Part shown: piece after piece, positions 1 to 9,689 of the stretch
Layout: each line of letters begins with the position of its first letter
Position numbering within the stretch: position 1 is the stretch's first letter
Notes under the pieces: model-generated
Told to the model about the DNA's origin: nothing
Seen by the model: only the letters and a program-made list of their open reading frames with translations
The model's database searches: none
Translations under genes and position numbers: made by a program
Source: Pseudomonas sp. FP2335
Lineage (GTDB): Bacteria; Pseudomonadota; Gammaproteobacteria; Pseudomonadales; Pseudomonadaceae
NCBI RefSeq assembly: GCF_030687535.1
Contig: NZ_CP117437.1
Span: 4,733,501 to 4,797,500 of the forward strand
Direction of reading: 5' to 3'
DNA: 64,000 nt

Positions 1-738
1 ACCCGCGTGCTGGCCGGTCCCGTGGCCAGTCGTTTTCTTGCCGGCCTGGGTGCCGATGTGTTGCGCATCGACGCGCCCACCTGGAACGAACCCGGCGTCG
101 TCCCGGAGATGACCTTGGGCAAACGCTGTGCCCGCCTGGACCTGAAAACCGCGCAGGGCCGACAGGTTTTCGAAGCCTTGCTCAAGGACGCCGACATCCT
201 GTTTCACGGCTACCGCGCCGATGCCCTTGAACACCTGGGCTACACCGCCAGCGAGTGGCAGGCCCTCGCCCCCGGCCTGATCGACGTGAGCCTCAACGCC
301 TACGGCTGGAGCGGCCCATGGCGCAACCGCCGGGGCTTCGACAGCCTGGTACAGATGAGCAGCGGCATCGCAGACGCCGGCATGGCCTGGAAACACACGG
401 ACAAACCGGTGCCACTGCCGGTGCAGGCGCTGGATCACGCCACGGGGTATTTGATGGCGGCCGCGGCCATCCAAGCCTTGAGTGAACGATTGAAGACCCG
501 ACGCGGTGGCTCGGCGCGGTTGTCACTGGCCCGCACGGCGAGGTTATTGATGGAAGCTGGACAAGTGCCGGAACAACCGGCGTTGCGTGCCGAAACACCG
601 GGCGATCAGGGTTTGCTGGTGGAGCAGACGGCGTGGGGCCAGGCCCATCGGTTGCTGGCGCCGCTGAGTATCAGCGGCTCGCCGTTGCAGTGGGATTTGC
701 CGGCGGGAGAACTGGGTTCACATCGGGCGCAGTGGTGA
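1..738 (+). CDS. CoA-transferase family III (CaiB/BaiF), 3' part
   Basis: The reading frame is open from base 1, so the gene starts upstream and only the last 245 codons are seen. The visible N-terminal part (LAGPVASRFLAGLGADVLRID, then a KRCARLDLK segment) matches the early core of family III CoA-transferases, which move CoA between carboxylic acids, and GWSGPWRNRRGFDSLVQ is also typical of the family. The fold normally needs about 400 residues and its catalytic Asp lies in the central part, so the substrate cannot be assigned. A REP doublet follows the stop. The family call is firm; the specific function is unknown. Confidence 0.85.
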   Translation, partial: TRVLAGPVASRFLAGLGADVLRIDAPTWNEPGVVPEMTLGKRCARLDLKTAQGRQVFEALLKDADILFHGYRADALEHLGYTASEWQALAPGLIDVSLNAYGWSGPWRNRRGFDSLVQMSSGIADAGMAWKHTDKPVPLPVQALDHATGYLMAAAAIQALSERLKTRRGGSARLSLARTARLLMEAGQVPEQPALRAETPGDQGLLVEQTAWGQAHRLLAPLSISGSPLQWDLPAGELGSHRAQW

Positions 739-747
739 CCTGAAGCT

Positions 748-828
748 CGCCTTCGCAGGCAAGCCTGCTCCCACATTGGATAGGCGGCGCGGTCAACATG
801 TGGGAGCGGGCTTGCCCGCGAAGAGGCC
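748..828. repeat. REP doublet (divergent copy)
   Basis: Two inverted REP units of about 25 bases face each other across a short spacer. The right unit is a good copy (TGTGGGAGCGGGCTTGCCCG) and the left is degenerate (CAGGCAAGCCTGCTCCCAC). The orientation is tail-in, the opposite of most other doublets in this window. It lies between two convergent genes, where it could act as a transcript-end hairpin. Confidence 0.85.
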
Positions 829-843
829 ATTACCGTCCCCCCC

Positions 844-2271
844 TCACAAACTCAACACTCCGCTGTACAACCCATACGCCGCCAACCCCGCCCCCGCAAT
901 CACGCAGCTGAAAATGCCTTTCTCCATGTGGGTGAACAACGGCTGCCCCTGCTCGCGCTTGGCCAGGGCAAACAGAATCACCCCCGGCGCATACAACAGC
1001 GCCGACAGCAGCAGGTATTTCAACCCGCCGGCATAGAGCAGCCACACCGCATACCCCAGCGCGATCAAGCCCACCAGCAGATCCTTCATGCGTCGGCCCT
1101 GTTCACCTTCATAGGTTTCCCCGCGCCCACTCAACAGCACCGCATACGCCGCCGACCACAAATACGGCACCAGGATCATCGACGAAGCCAGATAGATCAA
1201 CGTGGTGTAGGTGCTATGGGAAAACAGCGTGATCACCAGGAAGAGTTGGATCATCACGTTGGTCAGCCACAGCGCGTTGACCGGCACCTGATTGGTGTTT
1301 TCCTTCTTCAAAAACGCCGGCATGGTCTTGTCATGGGCCGTGGCATAGAGGATTTCGGCACACAGCAGCGCCCACGACAGCAATGCGCCGAGCAACGACA
1401 CGGCCAGGCCGATGCTGATCGCCATCGCCCCCCACGGCCCGACGATATGTTCCAGCACGCCCGCCAGGGAGGGGTTTTGCAGTTGCGAGAGCTGCGACTG
1501 GCTCATGATCCCCAGTGACAACACATTCACCAGCACCAACAGCGCCAGCACACCGAGAAAACCGATCAAGGTGGCGCGGCCCACGTCCGAGCGTTTTTCG
1601 GCGCGCGCCGAGTACACGCTGGCACCTTCGATGCCGATGAACACAAACACGGTGACCAGCATCATGTTGCGCACCTGATCCACCACCGTGCCGAGTTTCG
1701 GATTGCCCAGGCCCCAGACGTCACGGGTGAAAATGTCGGCCTCGAACGCCACCACGGCGATCACGATAAACATCACCAACGGTACGATCTTCGCCACGGT
1801 GGTGATCTGATTGATGAACGCCGCCTCCTTGATCCCGCGCATCACCAGGAAATGCACGGCCCACAGCAGCAGCGACGCACAGCCGATGGCCACCGGCGTA
1901 TTGCCCTGGCCAAACACCGGAAAAAAGTAACCGAGGGTGCTGAACAGCAACACGAAGTAACCGACGTTGCCCATCCATGCGCTGATCCAGTAGCCCCAGG
2001 CCGACGAAAACCCCATGTAGTCGCCAAACCCCGCCTTGGCATAGGCATACACGCCTGAATCCAGTTCAGGCTTGCGATTGGCCAGGGTCTGGAACACAAA
2101 CGCCAGGGTCAACATACCGATGGCGGTAATTCCCCAGCCGATCAACACCGCACCCACCTCGGCACGGGCGGCCATATTTTGTGGCAGGGAAAAAATTCCG
2201 CCGCCGATCATTGACCCCACCACCAGGGCGATAAGGGCACTGAGTCGAAGCTTCTGGGCCGGTTGGGACAT
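844..2271 (-). CDS. arcD: arginine/ornithine antiporter, second ArcD copy
   Basis: A 475-residue APC-superfamily basic amino acid antiporter with about 12 to 13 membrane segments. The N-terminal GSMIGGGIFSLPQNMA motif is the family signature for substrate binding in the first helix. By eye it is about three-quarters identical, residue for residue and with the same length, to the arcD product at 2719-4146, from which it diverges across a 447-base gap. ArcD exchanges external arginine for ornithine made by the deiminase pathway. This copy stands alone and does not lead an operon, so it may differ in regulation or preferred substrate. The start is ATG at 2271. A REP doublet lies beyond the stop. 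Confidence 0.9.
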   Translation of the reverse strand: MSQPAQKLRLSALIALVVGSMIGGGIFSLPQNMAARAEVGAVLIGWGITAIGMLTLAFVFQTLANRKPELDSGVYAYAKAGFGDYMGFSSAWGYWISAWMGNVGYFVLLFSTLGYFFPVFGQGNTPVAIGCASLLLWAVHFLVMRGIKEAAFINQITTVAKIVPLVMFIVIAVVAFEADIFTRDVWGLGNPKLGTVVDQVRNMMLVTVFVFIGIEGASVYSARAEKRSDVGRATLIGFLGVLALLVLVNVLSLGIMSQSQLSQLQNPSLAGVLEHIVGPWGAMAISIGLAVSLLGALLSWALLCAEILYATAHDKTMPAFLKKENTNQVPVNALWLTNVMIQLFLVITLFSHSTYTTLIYLASSMILVPYLWSAAYAVLLSGRGETYEGEQGRRMKDLLVGLIALGYAVWLLYAGGLKYLLLSALLYAPGVILFALAKREQGQPLFTHMEKGIFSCVIAGAGLAAYGLYSGVLSL

Positions 2272-2718
2272 GCAGACTCCTAGCTAAAACAAAAATCAGC
2301 TGACAACTGTGCACTCAACTACGGACGCAAATGAGTGTAGCGCTTAATAGCGATAGCAAATAAAACTCGGCTGTTCATAACGCAATGGCATGTCAAAAAA
2401 GACACATTTAGTCTTATTTGAAATTTAAATACACCATCAACTTTTACAATTCTGAAAGATTTGTAAAACATCGTACAAAAATTTTGCACATCCGTGAAAA
2501 CGGTCTAGCTTCAAACGTCCAACCCCCTGACTTATTAATTAACAATAACGGAGGAGCCGCTCTGGAAAGCACCTTTCGGAGCTTTTCATTGCCAATGGGA
2601 TTCCATCCTAAGTCATTAATTCACAATGGAATGTGCCAATGAAGTGATCTGAGTCAGCTGTTTGAATAGCTCACGGATTTATTCTGTGGTCTCTCTTCTC
2701 CTGCATTGGAGTCACGCA
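2272..2718. promoter_or_regulatory. divergent arcD/arcDABC control region
   Basis: This AT-rich 447-base gap separates two divergent antiporter genes. A hairpin at 2559-2582 (GAAAG/CTTTC inside GCTC/GAGC) is followed by TTTT and resembles a leader attenuator. A second imperfect inverted repeat spans 2587-2641, with outer arms CATTG/CAATG and inner arms ATTCCAT/ATGGAAT. The arc operon of P. aeruginosa is driven by Anr and ArgR, but I found no clean TTGAT-N4-ATCAA box and no TGTCGC half-site here. A 74-codon open frame at 2418-2642 has no recognisable features and is not called. Confidence 0.5.
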
Positions 2719-4146
2719 ATGTCTGAAACTCCTGGAAAACTTAGGCTTGGCGCACTGGTTGCACTTGTCGTGGGTTCGATGATTGGTGGCGGGATCTTCT
2801 CACTGCCGCAAAACATGGCCGCCAGTGCTGATGTGGGCGCGGTGTTGATCGGTTGGGTCATTACCGCCATTGGCATGTTGACCCTCGCGTTCGTCTTTCA
2901 AACCCTTGCCAATCGCAAGCCCGACCTCGACGGCGGCGTGTACGCCTACGCCAAGGCCGGTTTCGGCGACTACATGGGCTTCTCGTCGGCCTGGGGCTAC
3001 TGGATCAGTGCCTGGCTAGGCAACGTGGGGTACTTCGTACTCTTGTTCAGCACCCTCGGTTACTTCTTTCCGATCTTCGGCGAAGGCAACACCCCCGCAG
3101 CCGTGATCGGCGCATCGGTGCTGCTATGGGCCGTGCACTTCCTGGTGCTGCGCGGGATCAAGGAAGCGGCGTTCATCAACCTGGTGACTACCGTCGCCAA
3201 GGTCGTGCCGCTGGTGCTGTTCGTGTTGATCGCACTGTTCGCGTTCAAGCTGGACATCTTCACCGCCGACATCTGGGGCGTGAAAAACCCGAGCCTGGGC
3301 AGCGTGATGAACCAGGTGCGCAACATGATGCTGGTCACCGTGTGGGTGTTCATCGGTATCGAGGGCGCGAGCATCTTCTCGTCCCGTGCGGAGAAACGCT
3401 CGGACGTGGGTAAGGCCACTGTCATCGGCTTTATCACCGTGCTGCTGTTCCTGATGCTGGTGAACGTGCTGTCCCTGGGGATCATGACCCAACCGGAACT
3501 GGCCAAGCTGCAGAACCCGTCGATGGCCGCCGTGCTGGAACACGTGGTGGGCCACTGGGGCGCGGTGCTGATCAGCGTCGGCTTGATCATCTCGCTGTTG
3601 GGTGCGCTGCTGTCGTGGGTGCTGTTGTGTGCGGAGATCATGTTCGCCGCCGCCAAGGACCACACCATGCCGGAGTTCCTGCGCAAGGAAAACGCCAATC
3701 ACGTGCCGGTCAACTCCCTGTGGCTGACCAACGCGATGGTGCAGGTGTTCCTGGTGATCACGCTGTTCTCCGCCAGCACCTACTTGTCGCTGATCTACCT
3801 CGCTACCTCGATGATCCTGGTGCCGTACCTGTGGTCCGCGGCCTACGCCCTGCTGCTGGCGGTGCGCGGCGAGACCTACGAAAACGCCCTGAAGGAGCGC
3901 CAGAAAGACCTGTTCATCGGCGCCGTCGCCCTGATCTATGCGATCTGGCTGCTTTACGCCGGCGGTACCAAATACCTGCTGCTCTCCGCCCTGCTCTACG
4001 CCCCTGGCGCAATCCTGTTCGCCAAGGCCAAGCGTGAACTGGGCAAACCGATTTTCACCAACGTCGAGAAGCTGATCTTCGCCGCAGTAGTCATTGGCGC
4101 CCTGGTGGCGGCCTATGGGCTCTACGACGGTTTCCTGACCTTGTAA
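2719..4146 (+). CDS. arcD: arginine/ornithine antiporter ArcD
   Basis: First gene of arcDABC. It encodes a 475-residue inner-membrane antiporter of the basic amino acid/polyamine family with GSMIGGGIFSLPQNMA near the N-terminus. It brings in arginine and expels ornithine without net energy cost, feeding the deiminase pathway. The frame is open from 2662, but ATG 2719 is chosen because GGAG at 2708-2711 is correctly spaced and the protein then aligns end to end with the divergent paralogue. arcA follows after 24 bases, so co-transcription is expected. Regulation by low oxygen (Anr) and arginine (ArgR) is known for the P. aeruginosa operon and is only inferred here. Confidence 0.95.
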   Translation: MSETPGKLRLGALVALVVGSMIGGGIFSLPQNMAASADVGAVLIGWVITAIGMLTLAFVFQTLANRKPDLDGGVYAYAKAGFGDYMGFSSAWGYWISAWLGNVGYFVLLFSTLGYFFPIFGEGNTPAAVIGASVLLWAVHFLVLRGIKEAAFINLVTTVAKVVPLVLFVLIALFAFKLDIFTADIWGVKNPSLGSVMNQVRNMMLVTVWVFIGIEGASIFSSRAEKRSDVGKATVIGFITVLLFLMLVNVLSLGIMTQPELAKLQNPSMAAVLEHVVGHWGAVLISVGLIISLLGALLSWVLLCAEIMFAAAKDHTMPEFLRKENANHVPVNSLWLTNAMVQVFLVITLFSASTYLSLIYLATSMILVPYLWSAAYALLLAVRGETYENALKERQKDLFIGAVALIYAIWLLYAGGTKYLLLSALLYAPGAILFAKAKRELGKPIFTNVEKLIFAAVVIGALVAAYGLYDGFLTL

Positions 4147-4170
4147 TTGTTGATAACTGGAGGATCTGTA

Positions 4171-5427
4171 ATGACCACGGAAAAAGTGAAGTACGGCGTA
4201 CATTCCGAAGCCGGCAAACTGCGCAAAGTCATGGTGTGCTCCCCAGGCCTGGCCCACCAGCGGCTGACGCCCAACAACTGCGATGAACTGCTGTTCGATG
4301 ATGTGCTGTGGGTGGCCCAGGCCAAGCGCGACCATTTCGACTTCGTGACCAAGATGCGCGAGCGGGATATTGATGTGCTGGAAATGCACAACCTGCTCAC
4401 CGACATCGTTGCCATCCCTGAAGCGCTGGACTGGATCCTGGAACGCAAGATCACTGCCGATACGGTCGGCCTGGGCCTGGTCAATGAAGTCGGCTCGTGG
4501 CTACGCAGCCTGGAACCACGCAAGGTCGCCGAGTTCCTCATCGGTGGCGTCTCGGCCGATGACCTGCCGAGCCAGTTCGGCGGCAAGACCATCGAAATGT
4601 TCCGCGACTTCCTCGGCCACGCCAGCTTCATCCTGCCGCCGCTGCCCAACACCCAGTTCACCCGTGACACCACTTGCTGGATCTATGGCGGCGTGACGCT
4701 GAACCCGATGTACTGGCCGGCGCGACGTCAGGAAACCCTGCTGGCCTCGGCCATCTACAAATTCCACCCCGAGTTCACCAACGCCGACTTCCAGATCTGG
4801 TACGGCGACCCCGACAAGGATCACGGCGCGTCCACCCTGGAAGGCGGCGACGTGATGCCGATCGGCAACGGGGTGGTGTTGATCGGCATGGGCGAGCGCT
4901 CGTCCCACCAGGCGATCGGCCAGCTGGCGCGCAACCTGTTCAAGAACAAGGCGGTGGAGAAGGTGATCGTTGCCGGTCTGCCCAAATCCCGCGCCGCGAT
5001 GCACCTGGACACCGTGTTCAGCTTCTGCGACCGCGACCTCGTGACCATCTTCCCCGAAGTGGTCAACCAGATCGTCGCCTTCACCCTGCGCCCTGACGAA
5101 AGCAAGCCGCACGGTATCGACATCCAACGCGAAAAAACCAACTTCCTCGACACCGTTGCCGCTGCCCTTGGCCTCAAGGCCCTGCGGGTAGTGGAAACCG
5201 GCGGCAACGCCTTCGCCGCCGAGCGCGAGCAGTGGGACGACGGCAACAACGTGGTCGCCGTGGAGCCCGGCGTGGTCATCGGCTACGACCGCAACACCTA
5301 CACCAACACCCTGCTGCGCAAGGCCGGCGTGGAAGTCATCACCATCAGCGCCGGTGAACTCGGCCGGGGCCGTGGCGGCGGCCACTGCATGACCTGCCCG
5401 ATCATCCGCGACCCAATCGACTACTAA
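4171..5427 (+). CDS. arcA: arginine deiminase
   Basis: Converts arginine to citrulline and ammonia, the first step of arginine fermentation, in the cytoplasm. The 418-residue length equals the usual Pseudomonas ArcA. The catalytic Cys lies in the C-terminal GGGHCMTCP motif, and other guanidino-group-enzyme signatures are present (FTRDT near residue 165, LEGGDV near 226, HLDTVF near 280). ATG 4171 is used because GGAGG precedes it at the right distance; the open frame begins slightly upstream, right at the arcD stop. It is the second gene of arcDABC. Confidence 0.97.
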   Translation: MTTEKVKYGVHSEAGKLRKVMVCSPGLAHQRLTPNNCDELLFDDVLWVAQAKRDHFDFVTKMRERDIDVLEMHNLLTDIVAIPEALDWILERKITADTVGLGLVNEVGSWLRSLEPRKVAEFLIGGVSADDLPSQFGGKTIEMFRDFLGHASFILPPLPNTQFTRDTTCWIYGGVTLNPMYWPARRQETLLASAIYKFHPEFTNADFQIWYGDPDKDHGASTLEGGDVMPIGNGVVLIGMGERSSHQAIGQLARNLFKNKAVEKVIVAGLPKSRAAMHLDTVFSFCDRDLVTIFPEVVNQIVAFTLRPDESKPHGIDIQREKTNFLDTVAAALGLKALRVVETGGNAFAAEREQWDDGNNVVAVEPGVVIGYDRNTYTNTLLRKAGVEVITISAGELGRGRGGGHCMTCPIIRDPIDY

Positions 5428-5496
5428 ACGACCATCCACCCGGCGGCGCATATCCCGCGCCGACCGGGCCGATTACCGAATCCAAGGAGAATCATC

Positions 5497-6507
5497 ATGG
5501 CGTTCAACATCCACAACCGCAGCCTGCTCAGCCTGGAACACCACACCCCGCGCGAGCTGCGCTACCTGCTGGACCTGTCCCGCGACCTCAAGCGCGCCAA
5601 GTACACCGGCACCGAACAGCAGCACCTCAAGGGCAACAACATTGCGCTGATCTTCGAAAAAACCTCGACCCGCACCCGATGCGCCTTCGAAGTGGCGGCC
5701 TATGACCAGGGCGCCAACGTCACCTACATCGATCCGGGCTCGTCGCAGATCGGCCACAAAGAAAGCATGAAAGACACCGCCCGCGTACTCGGGCGCATGT
5801 ATGACGCCATCGAATACCGTGGCTTCAAGCAGGAAATCGTCGAAGAACTGGCCAAGTTCGCCGGGGTGCCCGTATTCAACGGCCTGACCGACGAATACCA
5901 CCCGACCCAGATGATCGCCGACGTGCTGACCATGCGTGAACACGCCGACAAGCCGATTCACGAGATCAGCTACGCCTACCTGGGTGACGCACGCAACAAC
6001 ATGGGCAACTCGCTGCTGCTGGTCGGTTCCAAACTCGGCATGGACGTACGCATCTGCGCACCGAAAGCGCTGTGGCCCCACGATGACCTGGTCAGCCGCT
6101 GCAAAAAATACGCGGAAGAAAGCGGCGCACGCATCACCCTCACCGACGACCCGAAAGCTGCGGTCAAAGGCGTGGACTTCATCCACACCGACGTCTGGGT
6201 GTCCATGGGTGAGCCAGTGGAAGCCTGGGCTGAACGCATCGAGCAACTGCTGCCGTACCAGGTGAACGCCCAGTTGATGAAAGCCACCGGCAACCCACGC
6301 ACCAAGTTCATGCACTGCCTGCCGGCATTCCACAACAGCGATACCAAGATCGGCAAGCAGATTGCCGAGCAGTATCCGCACCTGGCCAATGGCATTGAAG
6401 TGACGGATGACGTGTTCGAGTCGCCGGCGTGCATTGCCTTCGAGCAGGCGGAAAACCGCATGCACACCATCAAGGCGATCCTGGTCTCCACCCTCGCCGA
6501 CCTGTAA
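5497..6507 (+). CDS. arcB: ornithine carbamoyltransferase, catabolic
   Basis: A 336-residue transcarbamylase. In this operon it runs in the catabolic direction, splitting citrulline with phosphate into ornithine and carbamoyl phosphate. The carbamoyl-phosphate loop STRTRCAF is at about residues 56-63, HPTQ at about 134, and the ornithine-binding HCLPAFH at about 272. Length and position between arcA and arcC separate it from anabolic ArgF. AAGGAG precedes ATG 5497. A REP-derived hairpin with a T run follows the stop and may lower or process transcription into arcC. Confidence 0.96.
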   Translation: MAFNIHNRSLLSLEHHTPRELRYLLDLSRDLKRAKYTGTEQQHLKGNNIALIFEKTSTRTRCAFEVAAYDQGANVTYIDPGSSQIGHKESMKDTARVLGRMYDAIEYRGFKQEIVEELAKFAGVPVFNGLTDEYHPTQMIADVLTMREHADKPIHEISYAYLGDARNNMGNSLLLVGSKLGMDVRICAPKALWPHDDLVSRCKKYAEESGARITLTDDPKAAVKGVDFIHTDVWVSMGEPVEAWAERIEQLLPYQVNAQLMKATGNPRTKFMHCLPAFHNSDTKIGKQIAEQYPHLANGIEVTDDVFESPACIAFEQAENRMHTIKAILVSTLADL

Positions 6508-6527
6508 CTGAAGGAATGCGGTCAACT

Positions 6528-6556
6528 GTGGGAGCGGGCTTGCTCCCACATTTTTT
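6528..6556 (+). repeat. shortened REP hairpin between arcB and arcC
   Basis: GTGGGAGC and GCTCCCAC form a perfect 8-base stem at 6528-6549 with a GGGCTT loop, followed at once by ATTTTTTG. It is a contracted single REP unit and has the form of an intrinsic terminator. It lies inside the arcDABC transcript, 21 bases after the arcB stop. Confidence 0.8.
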
Positions 6557-6597
6557 GCACCGTGTTCACAACGATGAATTTCAGAAGGACACTCTGT

Positions 6598-7527
6598 ATG
6601 CGTATCGTCGTTGCACTGGGCGGCAACGCCCTGCTCCGCCGTGGTGAACCCATGACCGCGGACAACCAACGCGCCAACATCCGGATCGCCACCGAACAGA
6701 TCGCCAAGATCCATTCTGGCAACGAACTGGTGATTGCCCACGGCAATGGTCCGCAAGTCGGCCTGCTGTCGTTGCAGGCGGCGGCCTACACCCAGGTTTC
6801 GCCTTATCCGCTGGATGTGCTGGGTGCCGAGACCGAAGGCATGATCGGCTACATCATCGAACAGGAACTGGGCAACCTGCTGGACTTCGAGGTGCCGTTC
6901 GCCACCCTGCTCACCCAGGTCGAAGTCGACGCCAAGGACCCGGCCTTCCAGAACCCGACCAAACCGATTGGCCCGGTGTATTCCAAGGCCGAAGCGCAGA
7001 AGCTCGCCGCCGAAAAAGGCTGGGCCATTGCGCCGGATGGCGACAAGTACCGCCGTGTGGTCGCCAGCCCGCGGCCCAAACGCATCTTTGAAATCCGCCC
7101 GATCAAGTGGCTGCTGGAAAAAAGCGCCATCGTGATCTGCGCCGGCGGCGGCGGCATCCCGACCATGTATGGCGAAGACGGCAAACTGCGTGGCATTGAG
7201 GCGGTGATCGACAAAGACCTGTGTTCGTCGCTGTTGGCCTCGCAACTGGACGCCGATCTGCTGGTGATCGCCACCGACGTCAACGCGGCCTTTATCGACT
7301 ATGGCAAGCCGACCCAGAAAGCCATCGGCCACGCCCACCCCGACGAAATCGAGAAACTCGGCTTCGCCGCCGGCTCCATGGGGCCCAAGGTGCAAGCGGC
7401 CTGCGAGTTCGCCCGCAAGACTGGCAAAACCGCAGTCATCGGTTCACTCTCGGACATCGAAGCGATCGTCCAGGGCAGCGCCGGTACACGCATCAGCACG
7501 GCAAAGCCTGGCATTACCTACCTGTGA
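6598..7527 (+). CDS. arcC: carbamate kinase
   Basis: Transfers phosphate from carbamoyl phosphate to ADP, giving ATP, CO2 and ammonia: the energy-yielding last step of the pathway. It has 309 residues, the usual size. The N-terminal [15 protein letters not shown] is the amino-acid-kinase nucleotide loop, followed by AHGNGPQVG at about residue 44 and CAGGGGIP at about residue 181. ATG 6598 is preceded by AGAAGGA. The frame is open a little upstream, but that extension would run from the edge of the REP hairpin and is unlikely to be coding. Confidence 0.96.
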   Translation: MRIVVALGGNALLRRGEPMTADNQRANIRIATEQIAKIHSGNELVIAHGNGPQVGLLSLQAAAYTQVSPYPLDVLGAETEGMIGYIIEQELGNLLDFEVPFATLLTQVEVDAKDPAFQNPTKPIGPVYSKAEAQKLAAEKGWAIAPDGDKYRRVVASPRPKRIFEIRPIKWLLEKSAIVICAGGGGIPTMYGEDGKLRGIEAVIDKDLCSSLLASQLDADLLVIATDVNAAFIDYGKPTQKAIGHAHPDEIEKLGFAAGSMGPKVQAACEFARKTGKTAVIGSLSDIEAIVQGSAGTRISTAKPGITYL

Positions 7528-7545
7528 AGTTGAGGAGAAACGCCG

Positions 7546-7908
7546 ATGGCCACCTTTGAACCGGGTCACTTGCACGTTGAACGTCATGCACTCAATGCCA
7601 ATGACTACAGCTACAACCTGTGCATCGACTATGAAGTCAGCCAGGACCCCAAGGAAGGCAAGGGCATGCTCTTCAAGCTGCATGGCTCGGTGCAGGGCAA
7701 GGACATCAAAGAGGAGTTTTTCCTGCCCAAGGACCAGGCATTCGACTTTGCCCGGCATGCGATGAACATTGCGCAGAAGTACGGCATGCCAAAGGTGGCG
7801 GTGCTCAACGGCTCGATGCACAAGCAGTACGACTTGATGTTCGAGGATGTGCGCCATCAACTGGATGTGAAGCCAGGTGATCCGGTCAAACCTGAGCACT
7901 TAGAGTAA
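7546..7908 (+). CDS. DUF5064-like small protein, end of arc operon
   Basis: A 120-residue soluble protein with no signal peptide or membrane segment. I recognise it tentatively as the Pseudomonas family DUF5064. The start is supported by GAGGAGAAACGCCG before ATG 7546, and it begins 18 bases after arcC, so it is probably the last gene of the arc transcript. The sequence has mixed charge with regularly spaced aromatic and hydrophobic residues, suggesting a small beta-rich fold. No catalytic motif is visible and its role is unknown; co-transcription with arginine fermentation is the only functional hint. A REP doublet follows. Confidence 0.75.
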   Translation: MATFEPGHLHVERHALNANDYSYNLCIDYEVSQDPKEGKGMLFKLHGSVQGKDIKEEFFLPKDQAFDFARHAMNIAQKYGMPKVAVLNGSMHKQYDLMFEDVRHQLDVKPGDPVKPEHLE

Positions 7909-7925
7909 GCACAGCGTAAATCCCC

Positions 7926-8017
7926 TGTGGGAGCGGGCTTGCTCGCGAATGCGGTCGATCAGTTAGCACATCAGTGACTGATACACCGCATTCGCGAGCA
8001 AGCCCGCTCCCACATTT
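7926..8017. repeat. REP doublet
   Basis: Two near-perfect inverted REP units (TGTGGGAGCGGGCTTGCTCG and its complement) are separated by about 40 bases; the whole can fold into one long hairpin. It closes the arc operon before the next transcription unit. Confidence 0.95.
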
Positions 8018-8105
8018 GGATCTTCATCCCATGTGAGATTTCACCTCTACCCTCGCTCCAAGGCATACTTGCCACCTCTCGCTCTGCAGAATTGCCATCC
8101 ATCCC

Positions 8106-9614
8106 ATGCGTATCCACGTCAGCTTCATCGACCGCGTCGGCATCACCCAGGAAGTCCTGGCCCTGCTCGGTGGGCGCAATCTCAACCTGGATGCGGTGGA
8201 GATGGTGCCGCCCAACGTCTATATCGACGCGCCGACCCTCAGCGCTGATGTGCTCGAAGAACTGCGTGATGCGTTGTTCAGCGTGCATGGCGTGCAAGCC
8301 GTCACCGTGGTCGACATCCTTCCCGGCCAACGTCGCCACCTGCAACTCGACGCCCTGCTGGCCGCCATGACCGACCCGGTGCTGGCGCTGGACAGCGCGG
8401 GCACGATCCTGCTGGCCAACCCGGCACTGATCGCCCTGTACGGCCGCGAACCGGCCGGGGAAAGCATCAGCGCACTGTTCAACGACCCCAAGCTGCTGGA
8501 GACCTTGCTGGAGCAGGGCTTTCGTTTGCCCTTGCGCGAAATCAGCGTCAACGGCCAGACCCTGCTGCTGGACGCCACGCCGATCACTGATGCCGGCGCC
8601 CTGCTGACGTTGTACCAACCCAACCGCATCGGCGAACAACTGTCGGCACTGCACCACGACCACGCCGAAGGCTTTGATGCACTGCTCGGCGAGTCCCCGG
8701 TGATCCGCACCCTCAAGGCCCGCGCACAGCGGGTGGCGGCGCTGGATGCGCCGCTGTTGATCCAGGGCGAAACCGGCACGGGCAAGGAACTGGTGGCACG
8801 GGCCTGCCACGCCATCAGTGCGCGGCACAGTGCACCGTTCCTGGCACTGAACTGCGCGGCGTTGCCGGAAAACCTCGCCGAGAGCGAGTTGTTCGGCTAT
8901 GCACCGGGCGCGTTTACCGGCGCCCAGCGCGGTGGCAAGCCAGGGCTGATGGAGCTGGCCAACCAGGGCACGGTGTTTCTCGATGAAATCGGCGAGATGT
9001 CGCCGTATCTGCAGGCCAAGCTGCTGCGTTTTCTCAATGACGGCAGTTTCCGTCGCGTGGGGGGTGACCGTGAGGTGAAGGTCAACGTGCGCATCCTCAG
9101 CGCCACCCACCGAGACCTGGAAAAGATGGTCAGCGAAGGCACCTTCCGCGAAGACCTGTTCTACCGCCTCAATGTGCTCAACGTCGAAGTACCGCCGCTG
9201 CGCCAACGGGGCCAGGACATCCTGCTGCTGGCGCGCTACTTCATGCAGCAGGCCTGCGCGCAGATCCAGCGCCCGGTCTGCCGCCTGGCCCCCGGCACCT
9301 ATCCGGCGCTGCTGGGCAACCGCTGGCCGGGCAATGTGCGCCAGTTGCAAAACGTGATCTTCCGCGCCGCCGCCATCTGCGAAAGCAGCCTGGTGGACAT
9401 CGGCGACCTCGACATCGCCGGCACCTCGGTGGCCCGTCAGAATGACAACGAAGTCGACAGCCTGGAGCAAGCGATGGAAGACTTCGAACGCAACCTGCTG
9501 GAAACGCTCTACACCAGCTACCCCTCGACCCGCCAACTGGCCAGCCGTTTGCAGACCTCCCATACGGCGATTGCCCATCGCTTGCGCAAGTACGGCATTC
9601 CCAACAAGCCCTGA
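8106..9614 (+). CDS. gcsR: sigma54-dependent activator of glycine cleavage genes, TyrR family
   Basis: A 502-residue enhancer-binding protein. Residues 1-70 are an ACT-like ligand domain, about 78-190 a PAS-like domain, and about 205-430 the AAA+ domain with Walker A GETGTGKE and the sigma54-contact loop GAFTGA. The end is a TyrR-type helix-turn-helix (STRQLASRLQTSHTAIAHRL). TyrR of E. coli lacks GAFTGA, so this protein should drive sigma54 RNA polymerase. It sits upstream of gcvH in the same direction, like P. aeruginosa GcsR, which responds to glycine. The matching boxes and -24/-12 promoter lie directly downstream. ATG 8106 has no clear ribosome site. Confidence 0.92.
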   Translation: MRIHVSFIDRVGITQEVLALLGGRNLNLDAVEMVPPNVYIDAPTLSADVLEELRDALFSVHGVQAVTVVDILPGQRRHLQLDALLAAMTDPVLALDSAGTILLANPALIALYGREPAGESISALFNDPKLLETLLEQGFRLPLREISVNGQTLLLDATPITDAGALLTLYQPNRIGEQLSALHHDHAEGFDALLGESPVIRTLKARAQRVAALDAPLLIQGETGTGKELVARACHAISARHSAPFLALNCAALPENLAESELFGYAPGAFTGAQRGGKPGLMELANQGTVFLDEIGEMSPYLQAKLLRFLNDGSFRRVGGDREVKVNVRILSATHRDLEKMVSEGTFREDLFYRLNVLNVEVPPLRQRGQDILLLARYFMQQACAQIQRPVCRLAPGTYPALLGNRWPGNVRQLQNVIFRAAAICESSLVDIGDLDIAGTSVARQNDNEVDSLEQAMEDFERNLLETLYTSYPSTRQLASRLQTSHTAIAHRLRKYGIPNKP

Positions 9615-9625
9615 ACCCACAAAAT

Positions 9626-9652
9626 CCAAATGTGGAATGCTCCCACATTTGG
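9626..9652 (+). terminator. hairpin after gcsR, REP remnant
   Basis: CCAAATGTGG and CCACATTTGG are perfect 10-base arms around a 7-base loop, 11 bases after the gcsR stop. No long T run follows. The arm sequence resembles the outer ends of the REP units nearby, so it may be a degenerate REP recruited as a transcript end. Confidence 0.6.
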
Positions 9653-9689
9653 AATGCCTGCCCATTTTTGGTCCAGAAACGACATTCCG

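Noticed and set aside
2418..2642. 74-codon frame in the arcD leader
   Set aside because: No ribosome site, no recognisable sequence, and it overlaps the two leader hairpins.
2272..2718. Anr/FNR box for the arc operon
   Set aside because: No 14-base site with both TTGAT and ATCAA half-sites at four-base spacing; only isolated half-site-like words.
5473..7395. 640-codon minus-strand frame across arcB and arcC
   Set aside because: Same shadow effect; arcB and arcC carry intact catalytic motifs on the plus strand.
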